This document shows positions 8,343 through 18,347 of a DNA stretch of 64,000 nt, in pieces. This DNA is from Trabulsiella guamensis ATCC 49490. GTDB taxonomy: Bacteria > Pseudomonadota > Gammaproteobacteria > Enterobacterales > Enterobacteriaceae. The position numbers and the translations under genes are program-made. The stretch is taken from positions 1-64,000 of the forward strand of contig NZ_JMTB01000043.1 in the NCBI RefSeq assembly GCF_000734965.1, given 5' to 3'. The notes under the pieces were generated by a model. The model was not told where the DNA came from and did no database searches. It worked only from the letters and a program-made list of their open reading frames with translations. Numbering within the stretch: the stretch's first letter is position 1; each line of letters starts with the position of its first letter.

Positions 8343-10397
8343 TTACGGTTTGCGCGCGACCGGTACGGAGAGCGCCTTCAGAGCATCGACAAACACCGAT
8401 GGCTGTTCTTTGTTGAACAACAGCCAGACGCGCTGACGGGCGCGGGTTAACGCCACATACAGCAGTCGCCGCTCTTCGGCATCCGGGAAATCTTCCGGTT
8501 GCGGCAGCAGCGCCTGCTCCATAATCGATTCTCTGGCCGGTGCCGGAAACGCGTCCTGCCCGTCCTGCAACCCCATGACAATCACATAATCGGCCTGCTG
8601 CCCTTTACTGGCATGAATGGTCATGAAATCGATCGCCAGTTTCGGCCAGCGGGTGGCGGCTTTCTCCAGACTGGCGGGTTTCAGATGATGATAACGCGCC
8701 AGCACCAGGATCCGTTCGTCCGGTTTTGCATAGCCGCTGAGCTTATCGAGCAACGCATCGAGCTGATCATCTGCCAGCAGAGTCACCGCTTTTTTGTCAC
8801 CCGCTTTCAGGCTGTTCAGCGGCTTGTTCAGTTGATACGGGTTCTGCTGAATAAACGCATTCGCCACCTCACCAATGCGGCTGTTAAAGCGGTAGGTGGT
8901 ATCCAGCGCGCAATTGTCGCCTTCGCCAAAGTAGTGCGTAAAGGCGGTGGTCAGCGTCAGTTGCGCGCCGCTGAAGCGGTAGATGGCCTGCCAGTCATCA
9001 CCCACGGCATAAAGACAGGTGCGGGAGTTCTGTTTCCTTAACGCCGCCAGCAACGCGGCTCGCTGTGGGGAGATATCCTGAAATTCATCTACCAGAATAT
9101 GCTTCCACGGGCTGACAAAACGCCCTTTTTCCAGCACGTTAATGGCCTGATGAATAAGCCCGGAGAAATCCACCGCATCCTCCGCTTTCAGCGCGGCTTT
9201 CCATGCCTTGAGCAGTGGCGCCATCAGTTTGATGCGCTTACTGAAAAGCTCTCTGACCTCTTCCGGCGCCGCGTCAATCATCTCTGCCTGCGAACCGCCA
9301 TGCATGCGCATCAGCCCGACCCAGCGATCAAGCCGCCCTTCCATCCGGCGCACCAGCTTTTCGTCCTGCCAGTAGTTACCTTCCGGCACCGACCAGCCCA
9401 TCTCTTCGTCCAGCCACTGCCGCCAGCCTTTCGCCTGCGCTTTTTTCTCGTTGCACTGCTGCTGCCAGGTTTTGATCAACAACGCCTGTCGCGCTTTGCT
9501 GTCATTTTCCAGCTTGCTGATGGCGGGGACTTTCTTACTACCCTGCTGGATGATATGTAACGCGAGGGCATGAAAGGTTCGGGCGCTGATTGCGTCCGTG
9601 TTCAACCGTTCGCGGATCCGTTCATCCATCTCTTTTGCCGCCTGGCGGCCAAACGCCAGCAGCAGGATCTGGTCGGCAGAAGCTTCTCCGCGCATCAACA
9701 GCCATCCCGCCCGGGCCACCAGCACAGATGTTTTGCCGCTACCCGCGCCTGCCAGCACCAGCAGCGACTGCTCACCGTTGACCACCGCCCGCGCCTGCGC
9801 CGGGTTCAGCGGCGAGGCCTCTATTTTCTCAAAGAAACCAGCGTACTGGCTGAGCATCGCTTCGGTATAAGCCTGGTTATGCTTCAGGCGGCTGCTGTCG
9901 ATGTCTTTCAGCCAGCACTGACACTGCCGCCAGAGCTCACGGCAGTTATCGAACGTTTCCAGGCGTTCAACGGGGATTGGCAGCGCATCCAGCGCGCGCA
10001 AAATTTTTTGCTGCACACCAAGCGTGGCCTGACGGGTCAGCCATTTACCTTCAGCGCTGAAACGCGAGATCTCCGCCAGTTGTTCTGTGAGCAGGCGCGC
10101 GGCGATGTCGCTCATTTCGCTGCCCCACTGCTCCCAGAGTGCATTCAGATGATGATGAAAGCGCTGCGTTTCGCCCCACTCAGTACCGTGAAGACGTACC
10201 ACTTTATTTTCCGGCAGAATAAATTCCAGTTCGCCCCACACTAGCCCGCGTTTGCACTGAATATCGAGCAACTGGTTAAAAGGAATGAGATATTCATGAC
10301 GATCGCCAGAGACTTTCACTCCGGCGTTAAGGATTTCTACTCGATCATAAGGGTGCTGCGCCATGCGCTTACCAAGCGTTGTTGCTTTTAGTTCCAT
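8343..10397 (-). CDS. helD: HelD, DNA helicase IV
   Basis: A UvrD/Rep-superfamily 3'-5' DNA helicase of 684 aa, the E. coli length. The N-terminal 195 residues are the HelD-specific extension. Walker A (GAGSGKT) is at 217-223, the DEFQD Walker B motif follows, and QAIYRFSGA and the C-terminal VALTRARQRVWLLF motif VI are present. In E. coli it participates in RecF-pathway recombination. It is convergent with mgsA and divergent from yccF. Confidence 0.96.
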   Translation of the reverse strand: MELKATTLGKRMAQHPYDRVEILNAGVKVSGDRHEYLIPFNQLLDIQCKRGLVWGELEFILPENKVVRLHGTEWGETQRFHHHLNALWEQWGSEMSDIAARLLTEQLAEISRFSAEGKWLTRQATLGVQQKILRALDALPIPVERLETFDNCRELWRQCQCWLKDIDSSRLKHNQAYTEAMLSQYAGFFEKIEASPLNPAQARAVVNGEQSLLVLAGAGSGKTSVLVARAGWLLMRGEASADQILLLAFGRQAAKEMDERIRERLNTDAISARTFHALALHIIQQGSKKVPAISKLENDSKARQALLIKTWQQQCNEKKAQAKGWRQWLDEEMGWSVPEGNYWQDEKLVRRMEGRLDRWVGLMRMHGGSQAEMIDAAPEEVRELFSKRIKLMAPLLKAWKAALKAEDAVDFSGLIHQAINVLEKGRFVSPWKHILVDEFQDISPQRAALLAALRKQNSRTCLYAVGDDWQAIYRFSGAQLTLTTAFTHYFGEGDNCALDTTYRFNSRIGEVANAFIQQNPYQLNKPLNSLKAGDKKAVTLLADDQLDALLDKLSGYAKPDERILVLARYHHLKPASLEKAATRWPKLAIDFMTIHASKGQQADYVIVMGLQDGQDAFPAPARESIMEQALLPQPEDFPDAEERRLLYVALTRARQRVWLLFNKEQPSVFVDALKALSVPVARKP

Positions 10398-10520
10398 GTC
10401 ATGCCAAATCCCGCCACGTTTTCTTACTCCACAGTTTAACCGCCAGATACCAGGTGCTCCAGCGCAAAAAAACGTTACAATTACGAGGCCAACGACATTT
10501 TCGCAATGGACAGAGGATTT

Positions 10521-10967
10521 ATGCGTACTGTTTTGAATATTTTGAATTTTGTACTGGGTGGTTTCGCCACAACTTTAGGCTGGTTTCTGGCGACGCTGGT
10601 CAGCATCCTGCTGATTGTCACGCTGCCGCTGAGCCGCTCCTGCTGGGAAATCACAAAACTGTCGTTCCTTCCCTACGGCAACGAGGCCGTGCATGTGGAC
10701 GAGCTCGATCCGGACAACAAAAGCACAGTGATGAACGCTGGCGGTACATTCCTTAATATTTTCTGGTTTATTCTTTTCGGCTGGTGGTTATGTCTGACGC
10801 ATATTTTTGCCGGGATAGCGCAGTGCATTACGCTCATTGGGATTCCTGTCGGCATCGCCAATTTTAAAATCGCCGCGATTGCGCTCTGGCCTGTCGGTCG
10901 CCGCGTCGTCAGCGTGGAAACCGCCCGCGCGGCGCGTGAAGCGAATGCCCGCCGTCGTTATCAATAA
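10521..10967 (+). CDS. yccF: YccF, inner-membrane YccF-domain protein
   Basis: A small (148 aa) inner-membrane protein with two copies of the YccF domain. The two units share NxLNIFW/NILNFVLGG-type openings and end in GIPVGIANFKIA-type loops, with helices around residues 8-40 and 65-110. Function unknown. ATG 10521 follows AGAGG by 4 nt. The in-frame ATG at 10506 has no ribosome site. It lies 18 bp upstream of yccS on the same strand, likely an operon. Confidence 0.93.
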   Translation: MRTVLNILNFVLGGFATTLGWFLATLVSILLIVTLPLSRSCWEITKLSFLPYGNEAVHVDELDPDNKSTVMNAGGTFLNIFWFILFGWWLCLTHIFAGIAQCITLIGIPVGIANFKIAAIALWPVGRRVVSVETARAAREANARRRYQ

Positions 10968-10985
10968 TCCGGACCGATTATCACT

Positions 10986-13142
10986 ATGCTAAGTCCGTTG
11001 CTTCGCCGCTATACATGGAACAGTGCCTGGCTCTACAACGTCAGAATTTTTATCGCCCTTTGCGGCACCACCGCCCTGCCCTGGTGGCTGGGCGATGTTA
11101 AGCTCACCATCCCGTTAACGCTCGGGGTGGTGGCAGCGGCGCTGACCGACCTGGACGATCGGTTAACGGGTCGCCTGCGTAATCTGCTGATAACACTGGT
11201 ATGCTTTTTTATTGCCTCCGCCTCCGTGGAACTGTTGTTCCCGTGGCCGTGGCTGTTCGCCCTCGGACTGACCCTCTCCACCAGCGGTTTCATTCTGCTA
11301 GGCGGTCTCGGCCAGCGCTACGCTACCATCGCTTTCGGCGCGTTGCTGATCGCCATTTACACCATGCTTGGCGTGTCGCTGTATGAGCACTGGTACCAAC
11401 AGCCTCTTTTCCTGCTGGCCGGTGCCGTCTGGTATAACCTGCTGACACTGACCGGACACCTGATTTTTCCCGTCCGCCCCTTGCAGGACAACCTGGCCCG
11501 CAGCTATGAACAGCTCGCCCATTATCTGGAGCTGAAATCACGCCTGTTTGACCCGGATATCGAAGAAGAAAGCCAGGCGCCACTCTATGAACTGGTGCTT
11601 GCCAACGGCCAGCTGGTGGCGATGCTCAACCAGACTAAAGCCTCTTTATTGACACGTCTGCGTGGTGACCGCGGTCAGCGTAACACCCGCCGCACGCTGC
11701 ATTATTACTTCGTGGCGCAGGACATACATGAACGTGCCAGCTCGGCGCATATACAGTATCAGACGTTGCGCGACAACTTCCGCTACAGCGACGTGATGTT
11801 CCGTTTTCAGAGACTGATGTCGATGCAGTCGCAGGCATGTCAGCAACTCGCGCGCTCCATTTTGCTGCGAACGCCGTATCAGCATGATCCACGCTTTGAA
11901 CGCGCGTTTACCCACCTGGATGCCGCGCTGGATCGCGTACGTGCCAGCGGCGTACCCATGGAGCAGATCAAAGCACTGGGTTTTCTGCTCAACAACCTGC
12001 GTGCCATTGATGCACAGTTGGCGACAATTGAGTCTGAGCAGGTACAAAACCAGCCGCACAACGATACGGAAAACCTGCTGTCGGATGACCGAATCCATGG
12101 CTTTAGCGATATCCGGGCGCGTCTGAGTCGCAATATGTCACCGGAGTCAGCGTTGTTTCGCCATGCCATTCGCATGTCGCTGGTCTTGTGCGCCGGGTAT
12201 GCGTTTATCCAGTTAACCGGGCTGCATCACGGTTACTGGATCCTGCTGACCAGTCTGTTTGTCTGCCAGCCAAACTACAACGCAACCCGTCACCGGCTGG
12301 CCCTGCGTATTTTTGGTACGCTGGTGGGCGTCGCAATCGGTTTACCCGTTCTGTTGCTCGTCCCTTCCGTTGAAGGACAACTGGCGCTCATTGTCATCAC
12401 TGGCGTGCTCTTCTTTGCCTTCCGCACCGTACAGTATGCCAACGCCACCATGTTTATCACGCTACTGGTACTGCTGTGCTTTAACCTGCTGGGTGAAGGC
12501 TTCGAGGTCGCACTGCCACGTATTTTCGATACGCTCATCGGCTGCGCCATCGCCTGGGCAGCGGTTAGTTTTATCTGGCCGGACTGGCGGTTTCGTAATC
12601 TCCCCCGCGTACTGGAACGCGCTGTGGACGCCAACTGCCGGTACCTGGATGCCATCCTTGAGCAATACCACCAGGGGCGCGATAACCGTCTGGCCTACCG
12701 CATCGCGCGGCGTGAAGCATGGAATCGCGATGCCGAGCTGGCGTCTGTTATCTCAAACATGTCGACAGAACCCAAGGTAACGGCCGAGATGAAGGAGACG
12801 GCGTTTCGCCTGTTGTGCCTCAATCACACCTTTACCAGTTACATCTCTGCGTTGGGCGCGCACCGTGAACAGCTGACTAACCCCGATATTCTGGCGCTGC
12901 TGGATGATGCGGTATGTTACGTTGACGATGCGTTCCATCACACACCCAAAGATGAGCCACGCGTGCATCAGGCGCTGACGGGCCTGATGCAGCGGATCCA
13001 TCAACTGGAACCCCGTGCTGAAAGCAAAGAGCCGCTGGTGTTGCAGCAAATTGGTCTGCTGGTTACGCTTCTCCCGGAGATAAGTCGCCTCCAGCGGCTC
13101 GTTTCTCCTGCAACGGCAGAGGAGATCCCGGAAGGCTATTGA
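10986..13142 (+). CDS. yccS: YccS, FUSC-family inner-membrane protein
   Basis: A 718-aa membrane protein of the fusaric-acid-resistance (FUSC) class. It has two hydrophobic blocks (about residues 15-160 and 390-525) separated and followed by long soluble helical segments. The second block carries the HGYWILLTSLFVCQPNYNATR signature region, quoted in part. It is probably an efflux or envelope component, and the substrate is unknown. Co-directional with yccF. Its last 80 bp overlap the 3' end of sxy on the other strand. Confidence 0.93.
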   Translation: MLSPLLRRYTWNSAWLYNVRIFIALCGTTALPWWLGDVKLTIPLTLGVVAAALTDLDDRLTGRLRNLLITLVCFFIASASVELLFPWPWLFALGLTLSTSGFILLGGLGQRYATIAFGALLIAIYTMLGVSLYEHWYQQPLFLLAGAVWYNLLTLTGHLIFPVRPLQDNLARSYEQLAHYLELKSRLFDPDIEEESQAPLYELVLANGQLVAMLNQTKASLLTRLRGDRGQRNTRRTLHYYFVAQDIHERASSAHIQYQTLRDNFRYSDVMFRFQRLMSMQSQACQQLARSILLRTPYQHDPRFERAFTHLDAALDRVRASGVPMEQIKALGFLLNNLRAIDAQLATIESEQVQNQPHNDTENLLSDDRIHGFSDIRARLSRNMSPESALFRHAIRMSLVLCAGYAFIQLTGLHHGYWILLTSLFVCQPNYNATRHRLALRIFGTLVGVAIGLPVLLLVPSVEGQLALIVITGVLFFAFRTVQYANATMFITLLVLLCFNLLGEGFEVALPRIFDTLIGCAIAWAAVSFIWPDWRFRNLPRVLERAVDANCRYLDAILEQYHQGRDNRLAYRIARREAWNRDAELASVISNMSTEPKVTAEMKETAFRLLCLNHTFTSYISALGAHREQLTNPDILALLDDAVCYVDDAFHHTPKDEPRVHQALTGLMQRIHQLEPRAESKEPLVLQQIGLLVTLLPEISRLQRLVSPATAEEIPEGY

Positions 13143-13725
13143 CCCACTCCATGAGCTCCTGGCGCAGCTGCGCCGGGAGTGCCGCCGCATGGACACCGGC
13201 AATCGCGCCTTCCAGGGCAAACAATACGCTGACGTTTATCCCTTTTCTTTTCTCCCGCAGTTTTAGCCAGCTCAGTTCCGCCCCCAGCTCGAAAAGCATG
13301 TGGTGATCGCATATTCCAGCTTCGAAGAGCATCAACTCCATATGAAACGTAATATTGGGCAGATTTTTTAACCCGCGCCTGTCGTACCGCTGATCCTTTT
13401 CCCGCTGCGCTTCTTCAAGCGAGTGCGAAGAAAGGGTCAATAGCGTGTGGCGATCGCCCCATAACGTATCATCGACATGGTAATAATTAAGCAGCACTGG
13501 CCGGCCTCGCTTACGCAACGTGAGCAGCGGTGTCGGGTGACTGACACGGTAAGGTGCGCTTTGTTCGCATACACGGAGATAGAGCTCCCCTTCCGCCACC
13601 ATCGCAAAAACCGTCTCTTCGATGGCCAGGCTATATCCGCCAAACAGCGCTCGATATTCAATTCGCCCCAGCGGAGAGAGATATTCCTGCGACTGATATA
13701 TCCTTTTGTAAGAATCATTTTTCAT
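13063..13725 (-). CDS. sxy: Sxy/TfoX, competence regulator (CRP-S coactivator)
   Basis: A 220-aa TfoX-family protein: an N-terminal TfoX domain (SYKRIYQSQEYLSPLGRIEYRALFGGYS, quoted in part) and a C-terminal helical domain ending around ALEGAIAGVHAAALP. Sxy directs CRP to CRP-S promoters of DNA-uptake genes. Start 13725 has AAGGA about 7 nt upstream and matches the family N-terminus. The in-frame ATG at 13746 has no good site. The protein is about 11 residues longer at the C-terminus than recalled E. coli Sxy (209 aa), and this tail lies inside yccS. Identity to E. coli Sxy is only moderate. Confidence 0.92.
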   Translation of the reverse strand: MKNDSYKRIYQSQEYLSPLGRIEYRALFGGYSLAIEETVFAMVAEGELYLRVCEQSAPYRVSHPTPLLTLRKRGRPVLLNYYHVDDTLWGDRHTLLTLSSHSLEEAQREKDQRYDRRGLKNLPNITFHMELMLFEAGICDHHMLFELGAELSWLKLREKRKGINVSVLFALEGAIAGVHAAALPAQLRQELMEWVNSLPGSPLPLQEKRAAGGDLSPGEA

Positions 13726-13881
13726 GATTATTCCTTTGTTAATCATGCCGTTAGATGTGATTTTTTCGATTAACGGATCCGTTAAGCAGGAAAATAGGCA
13801 ACTTCGTGGCAGGCGGCAAGATGATTTTTATCATCTGTACGACTTCAGTGAATTTTTGCGAGATGCTTTCAGAAAATGGGG

Positions 13882-13924
13882 TTGATCTTTGTACACAGTA
13901 GCTGTACTGTATATTCATACAGTA
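13882..13924 (+). promoter_or_regulatory. sulA promoter with LexA box
   Basis: CTGTATATTCATACAG at 13907-13922 is a perfect CTGT-N8-ACAG LexA operator, extended symmetrically to TACTG/CAGTA. TTGATC at 13882-13887 is the likely -35. The operator lies 24 bp before the sulA ATG, the arrangement of a tightly repressed SOS gene. Confidence 0.93.
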
Positions 13925-13945
13925 ACCCACAGGGCTGGATAAACT

Positions 13946-14455
13946 ATGTATACTTCTGGTTATGCAAATCACTCAACAATGGCCTCCGCAGCGCCGGCTC
14001 GCCATTCACGCATTGCGCCAACTCAGGCCTCTTCCGGGCTGATTAGCGAAGTGGTCTACCATGAAGACCAGCCCATGATGACGCAACTTTTGTTGCTGCC
14101 CTTGTTACAACAGCTGGGTCAGCAATCACGCTGGCAATTGTGGTTAACGCCACAGCAAAAACTGAGCCGCGAATGGGTTCAGGCTTCTGGTCTGCCATTG
14201 ACAAAAGTGATGCAGATAAACCAGATGTCACCCTGCAATACGCTGGAATCCATGATCCGGGCACTTCGCACCGGCAATTACAGTGTGGTTATCGGTTGGT
14301 TGAATGATGAACTAACAGAAGATGAACACGCGAGACTGGTGATGGCAGCTGAAGAAGGACAAGCGATTGGCTTCCTTATGCGTCCTGTACGTGCAACCTC
14401 TACTGCCACGAGACAGTTAAACGGGCTAAAAATTCACTCAAATTTCTATCATTGA
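13946..14455 (+). CDS. sulA: SulA, SOS cell-division inhibitor
   Basis: A 169-aa SOS protein that binds FtsZ and blocks division after DNA damage. The central block ([20 protein letters not shown], then [20 protein letters not shown]) is highly conserved. The N-terminal 30 residues vary, as is usual. The C-terminus KIHSNFYH is the Lon-recognition tail (E. coli ends in KIHSNLYH). Preceded by a perfect LexA box and in its usual place upstream of ompA. Confidence 0.96.
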   Translation: MYTSGYANHSTMASAAPARHSRIAPTQASSGLISEVVYHEDQPMMTQLLLLPLLQQLGQQSRWQLWLTPQQKLSREWVQASGLPLTKVMQINQMSPCNTLESMIRALRTGNYSVVIGWLNDELTEDEHARLVMAAEEGQAIGFLMRPVRATSTATRQLNGLKIHSNFYH

Positions 14456-14808
14456 GTCAATTTAAGATTAATCCTGGAATTTTTTTTCGCTTTTAAAAGC
14501 AGCGTCTCAATTTTCAGCAAAAACGGTGAGAGTGCCTGTCTGGCGCGGTTTGCGCTATTTTATGCTGTAGAATATTTCGACAAAAATGTTAAATATTCTG
14601 TATACAACTCTTTTTTTTTCATAAGCCTGACAGAGTTCACACTTGTAAGTTTCCAACTACGTTGTAGACTTTACATCGCCAGGGGTGACCGGCTTAAGCC
14701 GCAAGTAACGGCATAGTTATTAACAAGTCACGCTCCCGGTGAAGGATTTAACCGTGAATTTCTTGAGTATCTTCATGGCGATTTTTGGATGATAACGAGG
14801 CGCAAAAA
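14456..14808 (+). promoter_or_regulatory. ompA promoter and long 5' leader with MicA site
   Basis: This 353-bp gap holds the ompA promoter (AT-rich around 14550-14630) and a long leader. The leader from about 14640 matches the recalled E. coli ompA 5' UTR in blocks: GAGTTCACACTTGTAAG, CTACGTTGTAGACTTTACAT and CCGGTGAAGGATTTAACCG. This UTR stabilises the mRNA by 5' stem-loops. GATGATAAC at 14788-14796, just before the ribosome site, is complementary to the seed of sRNA MicA. Confidence 0.75.
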
Positions 14809-15861
14809 ATGAAAAAGACAGCTATCGCGATTGCAGTGGCACTGGCTGGCTTCGCTACCGTAGCGCAGGCCGCTCCGAAAGATAACACCTGGTATGCTGG
14901 TGGTAAGCTGGGTTGGTCCCAGTTCCACGACACTGGCTGGTATGACAGCTCCCTGAACAACAATGGCCCGACTCACGAAAGTCAACTGGGTGCAGGTGCG
15001 TTCGGTGGTTACCAGGTTAACCCGTATGTTGGTTTCGAAATGGGTTATGACTGGCTGGGTCGTATGCCGTACAAAGGCGACGCGATCAACGGTGCGTTCA
15101 AAGCTCAGGGCGTTCAGCTGACAGCTAAGCTGGGCTACCCGATCACTGACGATCTGGACGTTTACACCCGTCTGGGCGGCATGGTATGGCGCGCTGATTC
15201 CAGCAACAACCAGATCGGCGACAACCACGACACCGGTGTTTCTCCGGTCTTCGCTGGTGGCGTTGAGTGGGCAATGACCCGTGACATCGCTACCCGTCTG
15301 GAATACCAGTGGGTTAACAACATCGGTGATGGTGCTACTGTTGGCGTTCGTCCGGACAACGGCATGCTGAGCGTAGGTGTTTCCTACCGTTTCGGCCAGC
15401 AGGAAGCAGCTCCGGTAGTTGCTCCGGCTCCGGCTCCGGCTCCGGAAGTACAGACCAAGCACTTCACCCTGAAGTCTGACGTTCTGTTCAACTTCAACAA
15501 AGCTACCCTGAAACCGGAAGGTCAGCAGGCACTGGATCAGCTGTACACCCAGCTGAGCAACCTGGATCCGAAAGACGGTTCCGTCGTGGTTCTGGGCTTC
15601 ACCGACCGTATCGGTTCTGACGCTTACAACCAGGGTCTGTCCGAGAAACGTGCACAGTCTGTTGTTGACTACCTGGTTTCTAAAGGTATCCCGTCCAACA
15701 AGATCTCCGCACGTGGTATGGGCGAATCTAACCCGGTTACCGGTTCTACCTGTGACAACGTGAAAGCTCGCGCTGCACTGATCGATTGCCTGGCTCCGGA
15801 TCGTCGCGTAGAGATCGAAGTTAAAGGCATCAAAGACGTTGTAACTCAGCCGCAGGCTTAA
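14809..15861 (+). CDS. ompA: OmpA, major outer-membrane protein
   Basis: A 350-aa outer-membrane protein that ties the outer membrane to peptidoglycan. It has a signal peptide ([21 protein letters not shown]), an eight-strand barrel (about mature residues 1-170), an Ala-Pro hinge (APAPAPAPE), and an OmpA-like peptidoglycan-binding domain ([12 protein letters not shown] to VEIEVKG) with its paired cysteines (STCDN, LIDCL). It is about four residues longer than E. coli OmpA, with surface loops that differ ([29 protein letters not shown]). Start 14809 is fixed by the signal peptide. An in-frame ATG at 14785 lies in the MicA region and would spoil it. Codon use is that of a highly expressed gene. 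Confidence 0.98.
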   Translation: MKKTAIAIAVALAGFATVAQAAPKDNTWYAGGKLGWSQFHDTGWYDSSLNNNGPTHESQLGAGAFGGYQVNPYVGFEMGYDWLGRMPYKGDAINGAFKAQGVQLTAKLGYPITDDLDVYTRLGGMVWRADSSNNQIGDNHDTGVSPVFAGGVEWAMTRDIATRLEYQWVNNIGDGATVGVRPDNGMLSVGVSYRFGQQEAAPVVAPAPAPAPEVQTKHFTLKSDVLFNFNKATLKPEGQQALDQLYTQLSNLDPKDGSVVVLGFTDRIGSDAYNQGLSEKRAQSVVDYLVSKGIPSNKISARGMGESNPVTGSTCDNVKARAALIDCLAPDRRVEIEVKGIKDVVTQPQA

Positions 15862-15873
15862 GTTTACGTCTAC

Positions 15874-15902
15874 AAAAAACCCCGCCATGGCGGGGTTTTT
15901 TA
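15874..15902 (+). terminator. ompA terminator
   Basis: An A-run, the stem CCCCGCC/GGCGGGG around a short AT core, then TTTTTTATT. It can serve both ompA and the convergent matP. Confidence 0.92.
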
Positions 15903-15946
15903 TTGGCTGAATAATGGTGTTTACTAAGCCTGGCATCACGACGACA

Positions 15947-16402
15947 CTACTTTTCTTTGCCAAGCAGCGCCTGGAGATCCTGTTTCAGGCTGGACATCTT
16001 ACTGGCGTATTTCTCTTTATTCTCAGCGTCTTCAATCAACTGCACGATGGTTTCAGACAATGTTTTACCCCGCCGCTGCGCCAGCCCGGCCAGTCTCTGC
16101 CAGACAATGAACTCCAGATCGATAGATTTCTTGCGTGTGTGTTGATGCTCCGCGTTGAAATGACGCTTTCGGCGAGCACGGATTGTCTGCTTCATCCGGT
16201 TTGCCAGTGTTGGATTCATATGCGCGGCGATCCACTCATTAACCAGCACGGGTTCGTTTTCCAGCGTCAGCAACTTATCCACTGCCTCTTGTGCGGCGCT
16301 GGTTTCGATGTAACGCGTGATAAGTTCGCCTTCCCGGTGCTTTTTCACCAGGTATTTCCACTTCCACCCGCTTTCAAGGTTTTCCAGTTGTTGATATTTC
16401 AT
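15947..16402 (-). CDS. matP: MatP, Ter macrodomain organiser
   Basis: A 151-aa DNA-binding protein that recognises matS (GTGACRNYGTCAC) sites and condenses the terminus macrodomain while linking it to ZapB. It has an N-terminal helical domain ([20 protein letters not shown]), a ribbon-helix-helix region ([20 protein letters not shown]) and a C-terminal coiled coil. It is one residue longer than E. coli MatP, ending KEK. It is convergent with ompA. I noticed no matS site in this window. Confidence 0.96.
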   Translation of the reverse strand: MKYQQLENLESGWKWKYLVKKHREGELITRYIETSAAQEAVDKLLTLENEPVLVNEWIAAHMNPTLANRMKQTIRARRKRHFNAEHQHTRKKSIDLEFIVWQRLAGLAQRRGKTLSETIVQLIEDAENKEKYASKMSSLKQDLQALLGKEK

Positions 16403-16586
16403 CGCGATCCCAAGGTGACCGTGTAACTCATTTCAGGATATCAGTTTTTTCCCGATGCGCTGAGAAGAAATCGACGTTCGTGAACAGAAGTGTGCTCCGT
16501 TATACCTGACAACTGCATTCTCCGTGTGCTACTGCGCAGCATAAGGTATAATCCCGCCTTTTACATCTGACTAAAAAATATCGACA

Positions 16587-18347
16587 TTGACCATCAATAA
16601 ACTTTCCGGACGTGAGCTGGCTCCTGATACCACTGAGTATCAGGCACTGTTTGCCCAGACCGAGCTGACCTTACCAACCGATTCATTACTCCGCGATACG
16701 CAGGCCCGTTTGCATTATGCGCTGGAGCAGTTCCTCTATCCGCAAGCTATCTCGCCGGTGGTGCTGGTGAAAGCTCCCGAGGAGCCTGAATATCTTAAGC
16801 TACTTACCCGGCTGACCGAGAGCCTGCAAGCGCCTGCACAGCCGCTTTGTGGTGTCCATTACGATATCAACCACGGTGTCGTCACACAGCGCCCTGCGGA
16901 ATCTGCTGACGACAACTTTGCCAGCACTCGCCCGGTCATTTATGCCGACTGGGTCGAGGCCGAGCAGCTTTTTGGCTGTGTGCGTCAGTTCAATGGCGAC
17001 GTTACTCTGCAGCCAGGCCTGGTGCATCAGGCAAACGGCGGCGTGCTGGTTATCTCGCTGCGCGCGTTGCTGGCGCAACCGCTGCTGTGGATGCGCTTAA
17101 AAAACATCGTCACCCGCCAGCGTTTTGACTGGCTGAGTTTCGACGATGCGCGCCCTCTGCCGGTTCACGTGCCGTCTATGCCGCTGTCGTTGAAAGTGAT
17201 GCTCGTGGGCGAGCGCGATTCGCTGGCGGAATTCCAGGAGATGGAGCCGGAATTCAGCGCTAACGCTATTTATACCGAATTTGAAGAAAACCTGCAGATC
17301 ATTGATGAAGACTCGCTGCGCCAGTGGTGTCAGTGGGTGTGGCAGATAGCGCGCGACGCCGAACTTCCCGGCCCTGCTGCCGATGCGTGGCCGGTTTTAA
17401 TCCAGGAAGCCACCCGTTACACCGGCGATCAGGAAACGCTGCCGCTCTGTCCTCTCTGGCTGGGCCGACAGCTGCGTGAGGCGGCTGCCTTTACCGAAGG
17501 TAACACGTTCAGTGCCGAACAACTCACTACAATGCTTGAGCAGCGTCAGTGGCGCGAAGGTTTCCTTGCCGAGCGCATGCAGGATGAGATTTTACTTGAG
17601 CAGATCCTGATCGAAACGGAAGGCGAACGCGTAGGACAGATTAACGCCCTGTCAGTCATTGAGTTTCCAGGCCATCCGCGCGCATTTGGCGAGCCGTCGC
17701 GCATCAGTTGCGTCGTCCATGTCGGTGATGGCGAGTTTACTGATGTCGAGCGCAAGGCGGAGCTGGGCGGCAACATTCACGCCAAAGGGATGCTGATCAT
17801 GCAGTCGTTCCTGATGGCGGAATTGGGCCTTGAGCAACAGATCCCGTTCTCGGCGTCGATCACCTTCGAACAGTCTTACAGTGAAGTTGATGGCGACAGC
17901 GCCTCAATGGCCGAGCTGTGTGCACTGATAAGCGCCCTGTCAGGCGCGCCAGTCAATCAGAGCATTGCGATTACCGGTTCTGTCGATCAGTTCGGTCGCG
18001 CGCAGCCTGTCGGCGGCCTGAATGAAAAAATCGAAGGATTCTTTGCTATCTGTAAGCATCGCGATCTGACCGGCAAACAGGGTGTGATCATACCCACAGC
18101 GAATGTGCGCCACCTGAGTTTGTCGCAGGAAGTTCGACAAGCGGTTGAAGACGAGCAATTCTTTATCTGGGCGGTCGATGATGTCACCGATGCGTTACCG
18201 CTGCTGACGCAATTGCCATGGGACGGCGAAGGCCAGACCACGCTATTACAGACGATTCAGGAGCGTATTGCGCAGGCATCACAGCAGGATGCCCGTCACC
18301 GCTATCCGTGGCCGTTGCGCTGGCTGGGCTGGTTCAGTTCTAACTGA
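16587..18347 (+). CDS. ycbZ: LonH/YcbZ, ATP-independent Lon-like protease homologue
   Basis: A 586-aa protein whose C-terminal third is a Lon-type protease domain. The catalytic pair is visible as Ser438 (DGDSAS) and Lys481 (GGLNEKI). No AAA+ Walker A motif is present, and the N-terminal two thirds are poorly conserved. Physiological substrate unknown. The start is TTG at 16587, giving the family length of 586 aa. No in-frame ATG lies near it, and the ribosome site is weak, suggesting low expression. The fabA operator region overlaps its stop codon. Confidence 0.92.
   Translation: MTINKLSGRELAPDTTEYQALFAQTELTLPTDSLLRDTQARLHYALEQFLYPQAISPVVLVKAPEEPEYLKLLTRLTESLQAPAQPLCGVHYDINHGVVTQRPAESADDNFASTRPVIYADWVEAEQLFGCVRQFNGDVTLQPGLVHQANGGVLVISLRALLAQPLLWMRLKNIVTRQRFDWLSFDDARPLPVHVPSMPLSLKVMLVGERDSLAEFQEMEPEFSANAIYTEFEENLQIIDEDSLRQWCQWVWQIARDAELPGPAADAWPVLIQEATRYTGDQETLPLCPLWLGRQLREAAAFTEGNTFSAEQLTTMLEQRQWREGFLAERMQDEILLEQILIETEGERVGQINALSVIEFPGHPRAFGEPSRISCVVHVGDGEFTDVERKAELGGNIHAKGMLIMQSFLMAELGLEQQIPFSASITFEQSYSEVDGDSASMAELCALISALSGAPVNQSIAITGSVDQFGRAQPVGGLNEKIEGFFAICKHRDLTGKQGVIIPTANVRHLSLSQEVRQAVEDEQFFIWAVDDVTDALPLLTQLPWDGEGQTTLLQTIQERIAQASQQDARHRYPWPLRWLGWFSSN

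Noticed and set aside
14773-15963. 396-codon minus-strand open frame covering ompA
   Set aside because: ompA is a highly expressed gene with biased codons, which leaves its complement free of stops. The product is low-complexity and unlike any protein family I know.
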